Of a DNA stretch of 64,000 bases, positions 10,790-21,745 are shown in pieces. A model generated the notes under the pieces. That model was not told the origin of the DNA, did no database searches, and was given only the letters and a program-made list of their open reading frames with translations. The translations under genes and the position numbers were made by a program. The first letter of the stretch is position 1, and each line of letters starts with the position of its first letter. The DNA is taken from NCBI GenBank assembly GCA_963971425.1, contig OZ020526.1, positions 17,141,173 through 17,205,172 of the forward strand, given 5' to 3'. Origin of the DNA: Bryoerythrophyllum caledonicum. Taxonomy: Eukaryota; Streptophyta; Bryopsida; Pottiales; Pottiaceae.

Positions 10790-11270
10790 ACTGCCGTTTC
10801 TAGTGCAATTAGTAAAGAAGGAAAAAAACGCTTTTATTTCCAAATTTACCCTTAGGATCTCAAATAATACTTACCAAATAACCTATTCACAAAATTTCAT
10901 TGACATTGACAGCACGGATGGAAAGATTATAGTGTTTGAAGTAGGAAAAACGGTTTATTTTCTTCGGTGCGTTCAGTGGATCAACAAACTTTGACTACAC
11001 TTGGTGTTAAATATTTGCACTACACATGGTCAAAATACATTGCCATTATGTTTAGCTTGCTATTAGTTCCTTGTACACCAATTTTTAGAGGTAAAGAAAG
11101 GGTGTAGTATATTCAAAAAAATTGTGCAAAGAGTGGAGGTTCAAAATAGGTCAATTCACGTTTTATGTTTTTGTGAACTAAATATGTTTTAGAATGTTGA
11201 TCCAGACGGTAAATAAGAAGGTTTACATCACATCTTGTAGTAGAAAAAATAAAAAGTGAAAAATATGAAG

Positions 11271-11520
11271 AAGAAGAACGCCGGTACCCTAAGGGGACCG
11301 GCGTGAATAAAGTGTCTGTTCGTTCCACTACTGAGACCATGCCCACCGGACAAGGAATTAGTAAGTTGGAACTACTTCCCCCTCTCGAGGGTAGACACTA
11401 TGCAACAAGTAGCCAAGGAACCACAAGCCAACCAACTAGCCACAAACTAACCACAAATCAAGCAATTTAGTCAAGAAACCTCAGAACCAACTAGTCATGA
11501 AAATCAAGGCGGGGGAGAAT
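11271..11520 (-). other. LINE 3' untranslated tail with terminal hairpin
   Basis: On minus the tail runs from a CCCCGCC segment through degenerate GGTTxGTGG repeats, a GGAAGTAGTTCC box and CCGGTGGGCATGG, to a hairpin (CGCCGGT ... ACCGGCG around a short TTA/TTC loop) and a TTC repeat. The same tail ends the insertions at 17428, 18955, 25421 and 55269. In LINEs of this kind the 3' tail is what the reverse transcriptase recognises. Confidence 0.75.
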
Positions 11521-11961
11521 TTAAGGGGGGTCCTGTGTATCGGGGAGGGCTTGATTGTTTTGGATTTTGCGTTTATGTAGGAGAATGGACATGGCATATT
11601 GGGTAGCAATGGTGTTAATGTTTTTAAAGGAGGTTTTAATTGTTTCAATGGGTATTTTGAAGGTATCTTCCAGAGATTTCATAGATGGGATAAAGGTGGT
11701 GGCACGAGCGCCGGATGTGATTACAATAAGGGGGTCGACTTTCCATCCGAGTGCGATGATGTCGTCAATAAGGGGTTGGTATTTATCTATTTTATTTTGG
11801 ATTGTTTCCGGAGATAATCTATCGTTGCAATATGTGAATTCAATGAATTGAATGGTGTATTCTTGGTTGATGTTATCGGGTGGTGGGTCATTATATGGTA
11901 AACCTTTAACGCAAAGGATGTCCGGTTTTAACCGAGCGTTGCATTGACATCTTAGGGTCAT
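11521..11961 (-). pseudogene. LINE ORF2 C-terminal restriction-like endonuclease domain
   Basis: The reading matches the PD-(D/E)XK-type endonuclease that follows the CCHC finger in R2/CRE-type LINEs: ARLKPDILCV (PD), then FIEFTYCND (the acidic residue and strand), then NKIDKYQPLI (the K..KY helix), then VITSGARAT (the SxRG-like strand). A second, independently truncated copy at 25421 preserves the same motifs, which argues that the domain is real. It would nick the genomic target for target-primed reverse transcription. A stop and a frame change separate it from the CCHC segment just upstream (11962-12083). Confidence 0.7.
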
Positions 11962-12083
11962 ACATGAGCATGGGAGTAGCCAAGGGGGAGGGTATTTTCT
12001 TGTGGGTGATTATTAAAAGTGCCGGCGTTCATTAATATGAAACATCTCAATTTATTATAGGAGGTGATTAGTTTTCGGACTTC

Positions 12084-12440
12084 TCATACCGCTTTATTAT
12101 GTCTTTTAACAATTAGAGAGTGTATGTGGTGGTTTTGGCATTTGAGTAGAACATGGAGCCATGTGTCCGGGTCCGTTGAGGGGCATATGGGGCATGTTAT
12201 GGATGGGAATCTTTCTATGCCAAAGAAGAGTTGTTTGCGAGCGTTTCCCATATATTGACCAGTACGGAATTTGATGAGGCATGTTATTTCTGAGTCTGAG
12301 ATGATGGGGTTTTTCCAAAAGTTTGTAGAGAGTTCATTGTCTATGTTGTTATTGTTAGTCCATTTTTCTATGTTAGGAATATTTTCTCTGATTGTGTCAA
12401 GGTTGTTGTAGAGGTCTAGTTTTTTGAGATATTTGCCCAA
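12084..12440 (-). pseudogene. LINE ORF2 CCHC zinc-finger segment
   Basis: Contains CPICPSTDPDTWLHVLLKC followed by a His-rich helix and RHNKAV. This is the Cys-x2-Cys ... His-x4-Cys finger plus RHN block that precedes the restriction-like endonuclease in R2-type LINEs and ends the ORF2 of I/Jockey-type LINEs. A stop follows RHNKAV. Confidence 0.75.
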
Positions 12441-12500
12441 AAATCTAATTGGGCCTTTGTCGGGGGTGTCTTCTTTGGAAGGCCAATCTTCTTTTTGAAA

Positions 12501-13139
12501 TTAGTATGGGGTGGCATGGGCATGTTTGTGTGGGTCTTTGGCATTTTTGTGTGTTTTTTCTCGGCCTTCTTTTGCTAATTTGTCTGCTTGTTCGTTGCCA
12601 TCAATGTTGGCATGGGCTCTCACTTTGTGGAGGGTTGTAATTTGTGTACGGTTTTGTAACATTTGGACCATTGACATTAGTATGGTTCGGTCAGGGTGGC
12701 TGTTGTGCAGGGTAGGGTGCGTTATTTGAGTGTTTAGTAGGTAAAGTGCATTTATACAGTCGGTGAATATATGTGCGGGTTCATTGGTGTATTTTGTTGT
12801 GATGATTTGTAGTGTTTTGTGAATGGCCATGAGTTCTGCTCTAAGGATATTTTGTAGTCCGTGGAGTCTTTTGGCTAGTTTAATTTCCTTAGTAAAATTA
12901 TATATGCCATAGCCAGCTTTTTCTCTGCGTCAGGATCCTGGGCTAATTTGTTCTGGTGGTTTAAAGGAGCCATCGATGTAATAACTATGTGCGGGGTTAA
13001 ATTTTGGTGTGGTGTGAGTTGGGTAGTCAGGGAGAGGAGGAGGTGTGACGGAGTAGTTTAGTGTGTTGTTGACATATTTTAGTTTTGACCATTTTTTACT
13101 TTTGTTTAGGGGGGTTTGTATGGGTGTTGGTGGGGCCAA
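12501..13139 (-). pseudogene. LINE ORF2 RNase H domain
   Basis: RNase HI-like order: SYYIDGSFKPP (first Asp), AELMAIHKTLQ (Glu), HIFTDCINALYLL (second Asp), KVRAHANIDGNEQADKLAK (His and last Asp). All catalytic positions are visible. An in-frame stop lies shortly after the first strand (about 12930). The domain removes template RNA during reverse transcription. It is present in the I, R1, Tad and Dualen groups and in some plant L1 lineages. Confidence 0.75.
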
Positions 13140-14047
13140 TTTTGTGTATATTCAGTGTATGTTTAAATTGTTTGTTATGGAGGTAAGTTCGGCAAGTTGT
13201 TCTAGGGAACCTAGGGTTTGATTTTGATGATGGACGCATAGTATTTGTAATGTTGATGGTTTGATTTGGGGTTTATTTAGTTCGGGTGGGATAGTAGGTT
13301 CTTCATATGGTATTGTGTCTGCCTCAAATATTGTAATGATATGGGAATCTGGAAATTGGTTTAGATGTTGGTTGTTGTTTTGGTACCAATTGTTGTTCGG
13401 TGTGATGATTATTGTATTTGTGTTATTTGGATCGTGTTTGGCGGCAAGTCGAGCCCAATGTATTGCTTGTTCTATATCTTTTTCGTTGTGGGGGTGAGCT
13501 ATACCTTTACCGATCCATTTATAGTCAAAGGCCTTTCCTAGGGATCCAGATACTTTATCTCTTTCGCAAGGTGAGTAGAATTTTTTTAGTTTGGTAGAAC
13601 ATGTGACCGGGGAAGAAAAGTATGCTTGTTCAATGTTAAAGGATGTGATTAATGAGTCTAAGATGGAGATTGTAATTGTATATTGCATATTTTTGAGGGG
13701 GTCTGTTTTTGGTATTCCGTATTTATATCTTTGGTATAGCCAGATTATTTCGGTTTCAAAGGGTTGGGTCGTTGGTTCGATGTTTGTAGGAGTTTGTAGT
13801 TTTATATTGTATTGATTCCATAACCATTGGAGTCTAGTGATGGGGATGGTGTGTAAATGTCGGCCATTTTCTTCGTATAGATGTGCTTGATTGTTATTTA
13901 TTTGGATTGTGTTTGAGGATGTAAGGATATCATTTTCGGGGTTGCATACTGTTGTGTGGATGTTTAAGAGAGGGATAATTATGGGTGGTGTTACGGATCT
14001 TGAGTCTGAGTATTGTTCTTCGGGGTGGTGTGCTAGGATGATATCCG

Positions 14048-16278
14048 TTATGTTTTGTTTTGAATTTTTTGGTAGTATTGTTTTAGTTTTTTTGTGTTAT
14101 GTGTGGAGGTGTTGGTGTCATGTTGTGGAAATAGGTCTCTTTGGGGAAGCCATTTATTGTATGTGTTATCATTGTGTTGCCATTGGCATAAATATTTTGT
14201 GTATGTGTTTTTTATATTATTTGTGTCTGTATGTTGGATATGTTTATGGTTTATGATATTTTTAATGGGATATGTAGTAGGGCTTTTAGGAATGTATGTT
14301 GGGGGGCGGGGGTGGTATGTATGTGGAGGGTTACGGAGATAGGTTGTTGTGGGAATATTTCTTGGGATGGATGTTATTGTTGAGGGTGATGAATGGATCT
14401 TTAAGTATATGAGAGTATGGGTGTATGTTGCAAGGAGTATGACATGTAGTGGGGCATGTTGGGTGGCAAAATAGTTGTTTAGCAACATTTAGGGCACTTT
14501 TTATTAGTTTGGATGGGGTGAAGTGGTGGGTTTTGAAATCCTCATTGTTCATGATGTGTGTGCCGTTAGGTAAAGTAATTTGATTTAGTTCAAAAATATT
14601 TTTTGAGAGGAGTTTTTGTAGGAGCTTTTGGGAGAGTTGGGCATTGAGTGTATTATGATTTGGTGTTTCTTGGCGCCATAGTATTTCTAGTATTGTAGGA
14701 TTAATGAGGAAGTTTGGGAGCGTACTTTTAAGGTGGGCTTTAGCTATATGTTTTAATAAGAAGAATGTTCTTGTTATTGGTGACCTTATGCAGTCACTTT
14801 TTTTAATTCTTGGTATGTTTTCGGCGCCACCATATTGGGCAAGGACATAGTGAATTAATCCATTATAAATTTTTCCAAGTCTTCCTTTATCGTTTAGAGC
14901 ATCTTGCAATTGTTCGCCTATACATCGGAGGTATGCGTTTTTGAAGGAGAAAGCTTCAAGTCCAAAAAAATTATGTGGTAGTTGGGTTATTGCGTTTGAC
15001 ATACATTTTGGTAATCCACATATGGTTTTTTGTATGGCCATTATTTTTTTATCAAGTTTTTTGATAGCTGGCATAGAGTATGGCACACTGTAGAAACTGT
15101 ATGCCACACCTGGGCGTAGTACGGTATCAATCATTTTTATTTTTTGTTTCATGTTAGTTCTTTGCATTGTTTGATGAGTTTCGTCGTTGTGGTGTGGATT
15201 TGGATTTTCCATTTTAGTGAGGGAACAAGGTTTGTGCCTAAGTATATGTATGGTTCATTTTGGTGTAGTATGGGGATCGGTTGATTGCGGTAATTGATGT
15301 TCAAGGCTTGCATTAGGGCTTTGAAAGTGGTAGGGTTCAATTTGGATTTGTTTAGGCATCCGGTAGCGGCACATTTTGGGACACCTACGTCCATACCGGC
15401 CCATTTACAATATCTATCAATTTTGTTTAGTTGTATTTGTATATGTTTGATTTTGTTAGTTATGACGGCAAGGTCATCTGCATATGCGGCAGAGTTTATT
15501 GTGACTTGTGATGTACCAAACGTATATCCGTTGTTGCCTCTTTCTAGCCATCTAAGTAGTGGTTCTATGAATATAATGAATAGATATGGGCTAAGGGTGT
15601 CCCCTTGTATAGTTCCTCTTTGTATGGGTATAGATTTTGTTTTCCCAAAGTGTTCACCAATATAGTAGGTGGATGATTGGGAGTAGATGTTTCCTACAAG
15701 TGTAGTTGCATCTTTTGGGTAGCCAAGGTCCATCATTATTGTTAGTAGTCGCGGATGGTCTATTGAGCCAAAGGCGTTTTTAAAGTCAACGTATAATATG
15801 TATATATCTTGGTTAGTGAATTTTGCGTCTTCTAGTGCGGCTATTATGGTTTGTATTTGTCGGGCGGTACTTCTCTCTGCTCTAAATCCTTGATTATCCT
15901 GTAAGATTTTGAATTTTTCACCGTATGAGGATAGTATGGAGGTAAGTGTACTAGTGAAGAGTTTGTATATTGTGTTAGCTAGTGCAATTGGCCTATGGTT
16001 GGGTAGTATAGGTGGGTCACCTTTTTTGTATAGTAAAATTGTTGCACTTGATTTCCATGAGGTTGGTTTTTGTTTTTGTTTATAGCAGTGGGAGAAGAAT
16101 AAGAATAGTAATTTATGAAACCTTGGCGGCATGTTTTTGAGTATTGAATTTTGTATGCGGTCTGGGCCTGGGGCTTTGTTGTTACCAAGATTTTGAAGGC
16201 ATGTGTCGTATGTGGTTCTATTAAGGTATTGATGTAGTGGAATTTCTGGTTCGCCTCTTTTGTCCAGGATGTATCCAT
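14048..16278 (-). pseudogene. LINE ORF2 reverse transcriptase and thumb
   Basis: Motifs in order: NKAPGPDRI near 16180; LLYKKGDPPILPNHRPIAL; ILYVDFKNAFGSIDH (motif A with catalytic Asp); IQGDTLSPYLF (motif B); AAYADDLAVI (motif C, YADD); GMDVGVPKCAATG. The thumb continues as PGVAYSFYSVPYS with LDKKIMAIQKTICGLPK, a well-known LINE block, to a Cys/His-rich part (LFCHPTCPTTCH). Frame changes occur at about 16130, 15200 and 14400. The palm segment itself is open for 327 codons, so decay is moderate. Confidence 0.85.
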
Positions 16279-17329
16279 CTAGGTCATGCCATGGATATTG
16301 GCGTACTGCACATTTACATTTGTTTTGATGTTGTGGTTGGTAATTACATGTTGGTACTATTGGTCTATTGGTTTTTGTTTGTTGGTTGAATATTTCATTT
16401 GCAATGTCTTCGGGGTTAGTTAGAATATTATTAAATTGGTCTGTGATACAATTTAGTGGTAGGGATTCTAGATTCTTAAATACTTTTCTGTTAATTTTCT
16501 TAGGGCTAATTTCATAGATGTGTCTATATTTTTAGATGTATTTTTTAATGTTATCTTTGGTGTGTTTTGAGGTTATTTTTCTGGCTTGTATGTTGGCATT
16601 TTTTGCAATTAGTGCGATCTCATTTATCCATGTATTGTGGGGCAGATCCGGGGGCGGTGGGGTAGGAATTTGGGTATGTTGTATAGTTAGTAGTTCATTG
16701 CATATAGGGTGGTTGCGCCATTGAGAATTATTTTTTACAAGTCTTATAGTTTTTTGTATAACATGGAATGTAGTGAGATGTTGTTTCCAAGTTTTAGAGA
16801 GTTTTCGTGGTAGATATCCTCCTTGCTGAGATGTTCTGTTTGTTAACTAGGGTGTTGGATGGGCTCTACAAGTTTGTTCTAGTGTGTTGGAGATTTCTTT
16901 GATGAGTGTATCTAGGGTTTCACATGCTTCTTGCCATTGTACTTGTGATAGTTGATTGTTATTTTCAAGAGTATTTATGAGGGAGTCTATTAGCATGGAT
17001 TGTTCTTCAAAGAATTTTGTGTTGAATTTTTCTAAGTTGCCTTTTGGAATGGGGTTGAGTATGCGTATAGTGTCATTGTTTAGGATTGTGGGTATTCTTA
17101 TTAATTAAGGTGTTATTTGGAATGTGTAAATGTATAGGTGTGTGGTCCGAGTTGAGAATAGCATCTTTGTTTGTTGTAGAGGTATATTGTGTATTGTTGT
17201 TGGTATTTATATAAAATCCATCTATTAGACTCCAATCGCTATAATTGTAACCGCCTTGTCTAGAGAATTGTGTATCGGTTTTTATGTAAGTGAGGTTTAA
17301 GTTTTATGTGAAGTGACGCCATTGGTAGT

Positions 17330-18010
17330 CTACAGTTTGGGGAGTGGTACTATGGTTTCCGTTTGGCATCCGATTAATGCTATATCTCTATTAAAGTCTC
17401 CGCATAGTATATATGTGTGATTGGGGTAGGGAAGTAGTTCCAGCTCACTAATTCCTTGTCCTGTGGGCATGGTCTTAGTAGTGGAACGAACAGACACTTT
17501 ATTCACGCCGGCCTCTTTCGGAGACCTGCGTTCTTCTTCTTCTTCTGTGTGATTGGGGTTGTTATTTATTTGAGATGTGATAGTGTTTTGTATGTCATTA
17601 ATGAATCTAGTATCTTCGGGGTGAGATGGCATATACATGTGGAGGACTAGCCACGGTTGTAGTGGATAATTAGTGATTTTGATTATTTGGAGATAAGGGG
17701 ATATGTGCATTGGGGTGGGGATTTTTTTGATGTTGCCCGGGAAAGAATATTTTTTATGTATTAGTGCAAGGAGACCACCGCGTCCCGGTGTATATGGTCT
17801 CCGTTGTTGAATACATCTTGTAAGTGCATGTGTATTGTTGAAAATGAGTTTATAGTCTTGAAATAAGTTTTGTATGTATTTTGTGGATTGTGTGGTGGAT
17901 AGTTTTGTTTCTTGTATAACTATAATGGCTGGCGGTGTGTTTGTATGTGTGACCAAATTTTGTAAGCTGGGGAGGGCGGTGTTTAGAGAGGAGGCATTCC
18001 ATGTGATTAT
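17330..18010 (-). pseudogene. LINE ORF2 APE-type endonuclease, with in-frame insertion
   Basis: APE-like order: WNASSLNTALPSL near 18000, IIVIQETKLS (catalytic Glu), PGRGGLLALI, WLVLHMYMPS, CGDFNRDI (catalytic Asp/Asn). The segment between MYMPS and CGDFN is interrupted by a 118 bp LINE-tail insertion with a 14 bp duplication. Total gain is 132 bp, exactly 44 codons, with no stop, so the frame reads through. The encoded insert begins EEEEERRSPKEAG and ends in ELELLP. A frame change separates this domain from the reverse transcriptase further down. Confidence 0.75.
17428..17545 (+). mobile_element. Severely 5'-truncated LINE tail inside the APE domain
   Basis: 118 bp, opposite in orientation to the host LINE, ending in the hairpin and (TTC)n. 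Perfect 14 bp duplications TGTGTGATTGGGGT flank it at 17414-17427 and 17546-17559. Sequence details (GTAGTTCCAGCTCACTAATT) are closer to the LINE tail than to the SINE tail. Confidence 0.85.
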
Positions 18011-18328
18011 ATATGTATTTTCTTGGTTTGATCTAATGTTTTGATTTTGAGGAGGGATGTAGGGAAGAGGTGGGGGTGGGTGGGTGTATTCTGGTATAGG
18101 GTCTAGACATTTTAGTGATTCATTTATGAGGTTGTTAGGGAGGTAAGGGAATTTTAGTTTTATTGTATCATTTGAGGGTGGTATGTCTTGACTATGTAAG
18201 AAGTCGTATAATCTTTTATGTATTGAATTCTCATGGGTTAAAATACTTTGGTTTTCTTCAAGGAATTTTGTATAGAGCTGTGGGGTATGAATGTGTCTTT
18301 CGGGTGGGTTTTGTAAGTTTGATAGGGT

Positions 18329-20247
18329 TTATAGGAGTGTGTCGGTCCATGATGTTATAGTCGGGTTTTGTGGGTTTAAAAGGCGATTGCATTCGTCTAT
18401 GTTTGGATGGATAGTAATCACCAAGGCGTATAAGATGTATGGCGATGGATGTATATTTTGTTGTTGTATGTATTGGGCTATGTTTGTGTGTGTGATGTTG
18501 TGTGTTAGGTGTAGTGTGTGTGTGGTTTTTAACAGGGGTGCAAATGTTTGGGCGATGTGTCTATATTCCGGTTGTAGTTTGATAGTATTTGGTATAAAGT
18601 ATAGTTTGGCATTTTTCTTATGTGGCGTAGGGTGTCTTTTTAGTATATTAGGCATGGGTCCCGGGTTGGTTTCTATGTCACCACCTAGAATTAGTAGTAG
18701 TTTATAGTGTTTAGGTTTTTGTGTTATTATTATTTTTTAGGATACTTATTTTTTGTGTGTATGTTAGTGTTAAATCTCGGTATTGTGTGGTTTTATTTAT
18801 CTTTTCGTATTTGGTTTTGTTTTGATTTTCTTCTAGGGGTGTTTTATAGTAGTGTGGGTTGTTGATGTGTTTTTTGGGAAGGTTGTGTAGTTTAGTGAAT
18901 ATATTGGATTTTGGGTTAGTCCATTGAGGGTCTATTGGTTTGTATATCTTTTGTAAGGCACCACGGCCTTGGTGTAGTGGTTTGAGTCATGGCACACCAG
19001 TGAGGTGGTTGTGAGTTCAAATCCCCATGCCGGCGTGGGGCCTACCACCATAGTCCACCCAACTATGGTGGGGGTCTTGAGACCTCGTTGTATGGGTACC
19101 CAAAAAGCCCTTGGGGGGGGATGACATGTTGGTTGTCTTTAAGGCACTTAGTGTAGAAAAGTGTTTACCTTCGAAAGGAGGAAGTAGCTCTAGATTCACT
19201 ATCCTTTGTCCGGTGGCCATCGGATTAGTGTATAGAATGAACAAACACTATATTCACGCCGGTCTCTTCGGGGGCCAGAGTTCTTCTTCTTTATATCTTT
19301 TGTGTATTTTGGTTTTTTTCCGTATATGTGCTTATGTGTGTAATTTGGTGTATGTGTTTGTGTGTGTTTTTATATGTAGTTGTGTTAGTATATATGTTGA
19401 GATTTATGCTAGTGTTTGTTATGATGTTTGTATTAGTGTGTATTTTGGTATCTATACTGGTGTTTATACTTGTATTTGTATTAGTATAACGGTCGGTATT
19501 TTGGTATTTTATTTTGTTCGTTTTTGGTTGTATATTATTATTATTATTATTTTAATTTTTAATTTTTATGTAGGTGTGTACGTATATGTTCTTATGATGG
19601 TGTGTAGTTGTTTTTATGTATGTGTGTAGTTGTATATGTGTCTTTGTATTTGGTTTTACATTAACATTTATACATATGTTTGCGGTGGTATGATCCTTAT
19701 TTGTTTAAATATTTATTTTTGTATCCGTATTAGTATTCCAACCGATATTTGTGTAGGTGTTCGTGCTAGTATTTTTACCATTATTTGTGTTAGTATTTGT
19801 ATTATTTTTCGTGCCAGTATTTGTATTAGTATGCGTGTAGACTACAATATTTGTACCATCATCCGTATAGTATTTTGGACTATATGTTATATAGTGTAGT
19901 ATTATCTTGAATTCTTTGTAGGATTTTAGGAAAATGTATAATACAAGTTTATTTTGAATATGTATAACTTTTGTATAGTTTCTTGTGTAGAATGTATTTG
20001 GGTTTGTGTATGTATTGGTAAGTATGTTTGTACACCTTTGTATGTATAAGTATATAGGTTTGTATTTAGTTTTGCAAGAAATACAGTGGGTGTAGGTTTT
20101 GTGTATAAAGTAGTCTAATTTGCCATACTTATCACATACTATGATGAAAATACTAGTTACTTTGTAGTCTTTGATCTCTACATGTTTGACGGTTGTCTTC
20201 CAAGCTTGGTTTGCCAATTGAGCTTGTGATGGCTTGCATTGTTGCAT
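18329..20247 (-). pseudogene. LINE ORF2 N-terminal part and low-complexity linker
   Basis: On minus, a frame starting with ATG 20247 (MQQCKPSQAQLANQAWK) overlaps the end of ORF1 by 95 bp. It has a small HCISCKTKYK patch and then a Thr/Asn-rich stretch made by ACAAAT-like simple repeats (about 19900-19320). After the SINE, an open segment (18655-18329, YILYALVITIHPN) leads toward the APE domain. I cannot assign a function. The overlap may mark the ORF1/ORF2 junction. Confidence 0.4.
18955..19291 (+). mobile_element. tRNA-derived SINE with a LINE-like 3' tail
   Basis: 337 bp, flanked by perfect 12 bp duplications TATATCTTTTGT (18943-18954 and 19292-19303). The head has a pol III A box (TTGGTGTAGTGG, about 18970) and B box (GAGTTCAAATCCC, about 19013), spaced as in tRNA. 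The middle is unrelated to tRNA. The last ~130 bp (from about 19162: GTGTTTACCTTCGAAAGG, then GGAAGTAG, TTGTCCGGTGG, TATTCACGCCGG) match the LINE tail, ending in TTC repeats. Such tail sharing is how SINEs borrow a partner LINE's reverse transcriptase. It lies inside the LINE, between ORF1 and the APE domain, in the opposite orientation. Confidence 0.85.
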
Positions 20248-21745
20248 ATGCGGCTCCCATGGATTCTTGAATACTTAGCATTTGGACTCTTAGTTCTTCA
20301 TTCTTTGCATCCACATACTCCTTCACTTCCAACCTCATCTTCTTGTTGCTTTCTTCCACAATTTCCACTATATCCTTCTTTGTCAAAGAGGGAGGTGTTT
20401 CTTTCATCCTGTATGTGGCCACCGTGTTGACCATGGCGGAGTTGATGTCGTCGAAGCCAAAGAGTTTGATTTGTTCTTGTGAGGGCGGCTCCTCTCCTTC
20501 CAAGCTCCTACGATGTGGTGCAAAGTCCACATAATTCCCTTCAATGGTGTATGTTTTCCCCACAAACTCACGGTAGACAATGGGGTTAGCACAATGTACG
20601 TTTACACTACCATTGTGTCTAGTTCCAATCACTTTGTGAAACCAAGTCTCTTTAATGTTGTTTGCACCTATAATTTTATGGATTATGTTGGTAGTGTCAA
20701 TGACACTCATACGGAGAGGTAGGGGAGAGAGGGTCAAGGTTAGAGCGTCTTTCTTAGCTTTGGAGGTATGCGTGGTTCGACCTCCGGAGATGTGCTTGGC
20801 ATGAAGTACTTCATGTTGGGTTGTGATTTGGTGGAGGTTGATCTTTTTGGCTTGCTCCGGGGTCGTAGCAATGATGAACGCGTGTGAGTCCTCTTTGAGC
20901 TTGTGTACTCCCGTGACTTCGATCTCTTGTCCTCTTGTGAAGCTATTGTGTAGAATGTCCTTGAAGAATGCTTGTGCTGAAATTCCTACAACGGAGAGGT
21001 TATAACTTACAATGTGATGGAAACTCTTGCAAACCTTGCCTATGGTATTATGGCCATCAATTTTGAGTATAAAGGGCCTAATACCTTTGAGCATCATAAG
21101 ACCGTCAATTTCTGGTTTTAATAAATGCAATTTAATGATACCCGCCCATACTCCCTTCTTTCCACCTTTTTTAATACTAAGGCATTGTATAGAAATTGGA
21201 TCAATGAGGTCCTCACCAAGTTCAATTTTCAAATATTCAAGTCTTTTAACAACCATGCTTCTAACTTCATCATGCATCATGGGGGAGGGAGGAGGTTCAA
21301 AATAAATGGCAACTTGGAAATCTAGTGCCAAACCTGAGGCATTATTGACAACAATGTCACATAGAACCTCGGTTATGTTGAAGTATTGGCCGTCCACGCC
21401 GTTTCTTGTACTCGGATATAGTTGTTGGGGGATCCTTGGGAAGGCAACTTTGGAACTGCTTGCTTCCTCTGCCTCCTCCTTCTTGAGACCCCTGACCATC
21501 AAGTCTTGGGCTATCTCCTTTCTGGGGAGCTCCTCCATGTCCTCCTCTTGTGCGAGAGACTCCATTACCGCAAAACCAAACCAAAAGTTAAAGCCCATGT
21601 TCAAGGGTTCGAGTGTGAAGGACTTACCTCTTCCTTCTGGGGTGTTCTTGTATTTTTTGAAGCTGCTGGTCGCTTCCTCTGGTTTTCTTGCAAGCTTCTC
21701 CTTCATGATTGTGGTGGAGGTTGCTGCTGGGGACTCTACTTCCAT
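20153..21745 (-). CDS. LINE ORF1 protein
   Basis: An uninterrupted 530-codon frame, the best preserved part of the LINE. Start at ATG 21745 (MEVESPAATS). No CCHC knuckle is seen, unlike many LINE ORF1 proteins. The body has alternating strand/helix segments (GVWAGIIKLHLLKPEIDG; TPEQAKKINLHQI; LRMSVIDTTNIIHKIIG). The C-terminal 90 residues are a charged helix, probably a coiled coil (KKDIVEIVEESNKKMRLEVK). LINE ORF1 proteins bind the element's RNA and act as nucleic-acid chaperones. That role here is inferred from position only. Confidence 0.65.
   Translation of the reverse strand: MEVESPAATSTTIMKEKLARKPEEATSSFKKYKNTPEGRGKSFTLEPLNMGFNFWFGFAVMESLAQEEDMEELPRKEIAQDLMVRGLKKEEAEEASSSKVAFPRIPQQLYPSTRNGVDGQYFNITEVLCDIVVNNASGLALDFQVAIYFEPPPSPMMHDEVRSMVVKRLEYLKIELGEDLIDPISIQCLSIKKGGKKGVWAGIIKLHLLKPEIDGLMMLKGIRPFILKIDGHNTIGKVCKSFHHIVSYNLSVVGISAQAFFKDILHNSFTRGQEIEVTGVHKLKEDSHAFIIATTPEQAKKINLHQITTQHEVLHAKHISGGRTTHTSKAKKDALTLTLSPLPLRMSVIDTTNIIHKIIGANNIKETWFHKVIGTRHNGSVNVHCANPIVYREFVGKTYTIEGNYVDFAPHRRSLEGEEPPSQEQIKLFGFDDINSAMVNTVATYRMKETPPSLTKKDIVEIVEESNKKMRLEVKEYVDAKNEELRVQMLSIQESMGAAYATMQAITSSIGKPSLEDNRQTCRDQRLQSN

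Noticed and set aside
13261-14342. Hydrophobic plus-strand ORFs resembling membrane proteins
   Set aside because: They are antisense to the LINE ORF2; the T/G-rich complement of Asn/Thr/His-rich coding sequence gives Leu/Val/Cys-rich frames.
18961-19030. A tRNA gene
   Set aside because: A and B boxes are present, but the sequence lacks a foldable full tRNA and sits inside a SINE with target duplications.
19111-19899. Plus-strand Cys/Ile/Val-rich ORFs
   Set aside because: Antisense of an ACAAAT-type simple repeat plus the SINE; no coding signature.
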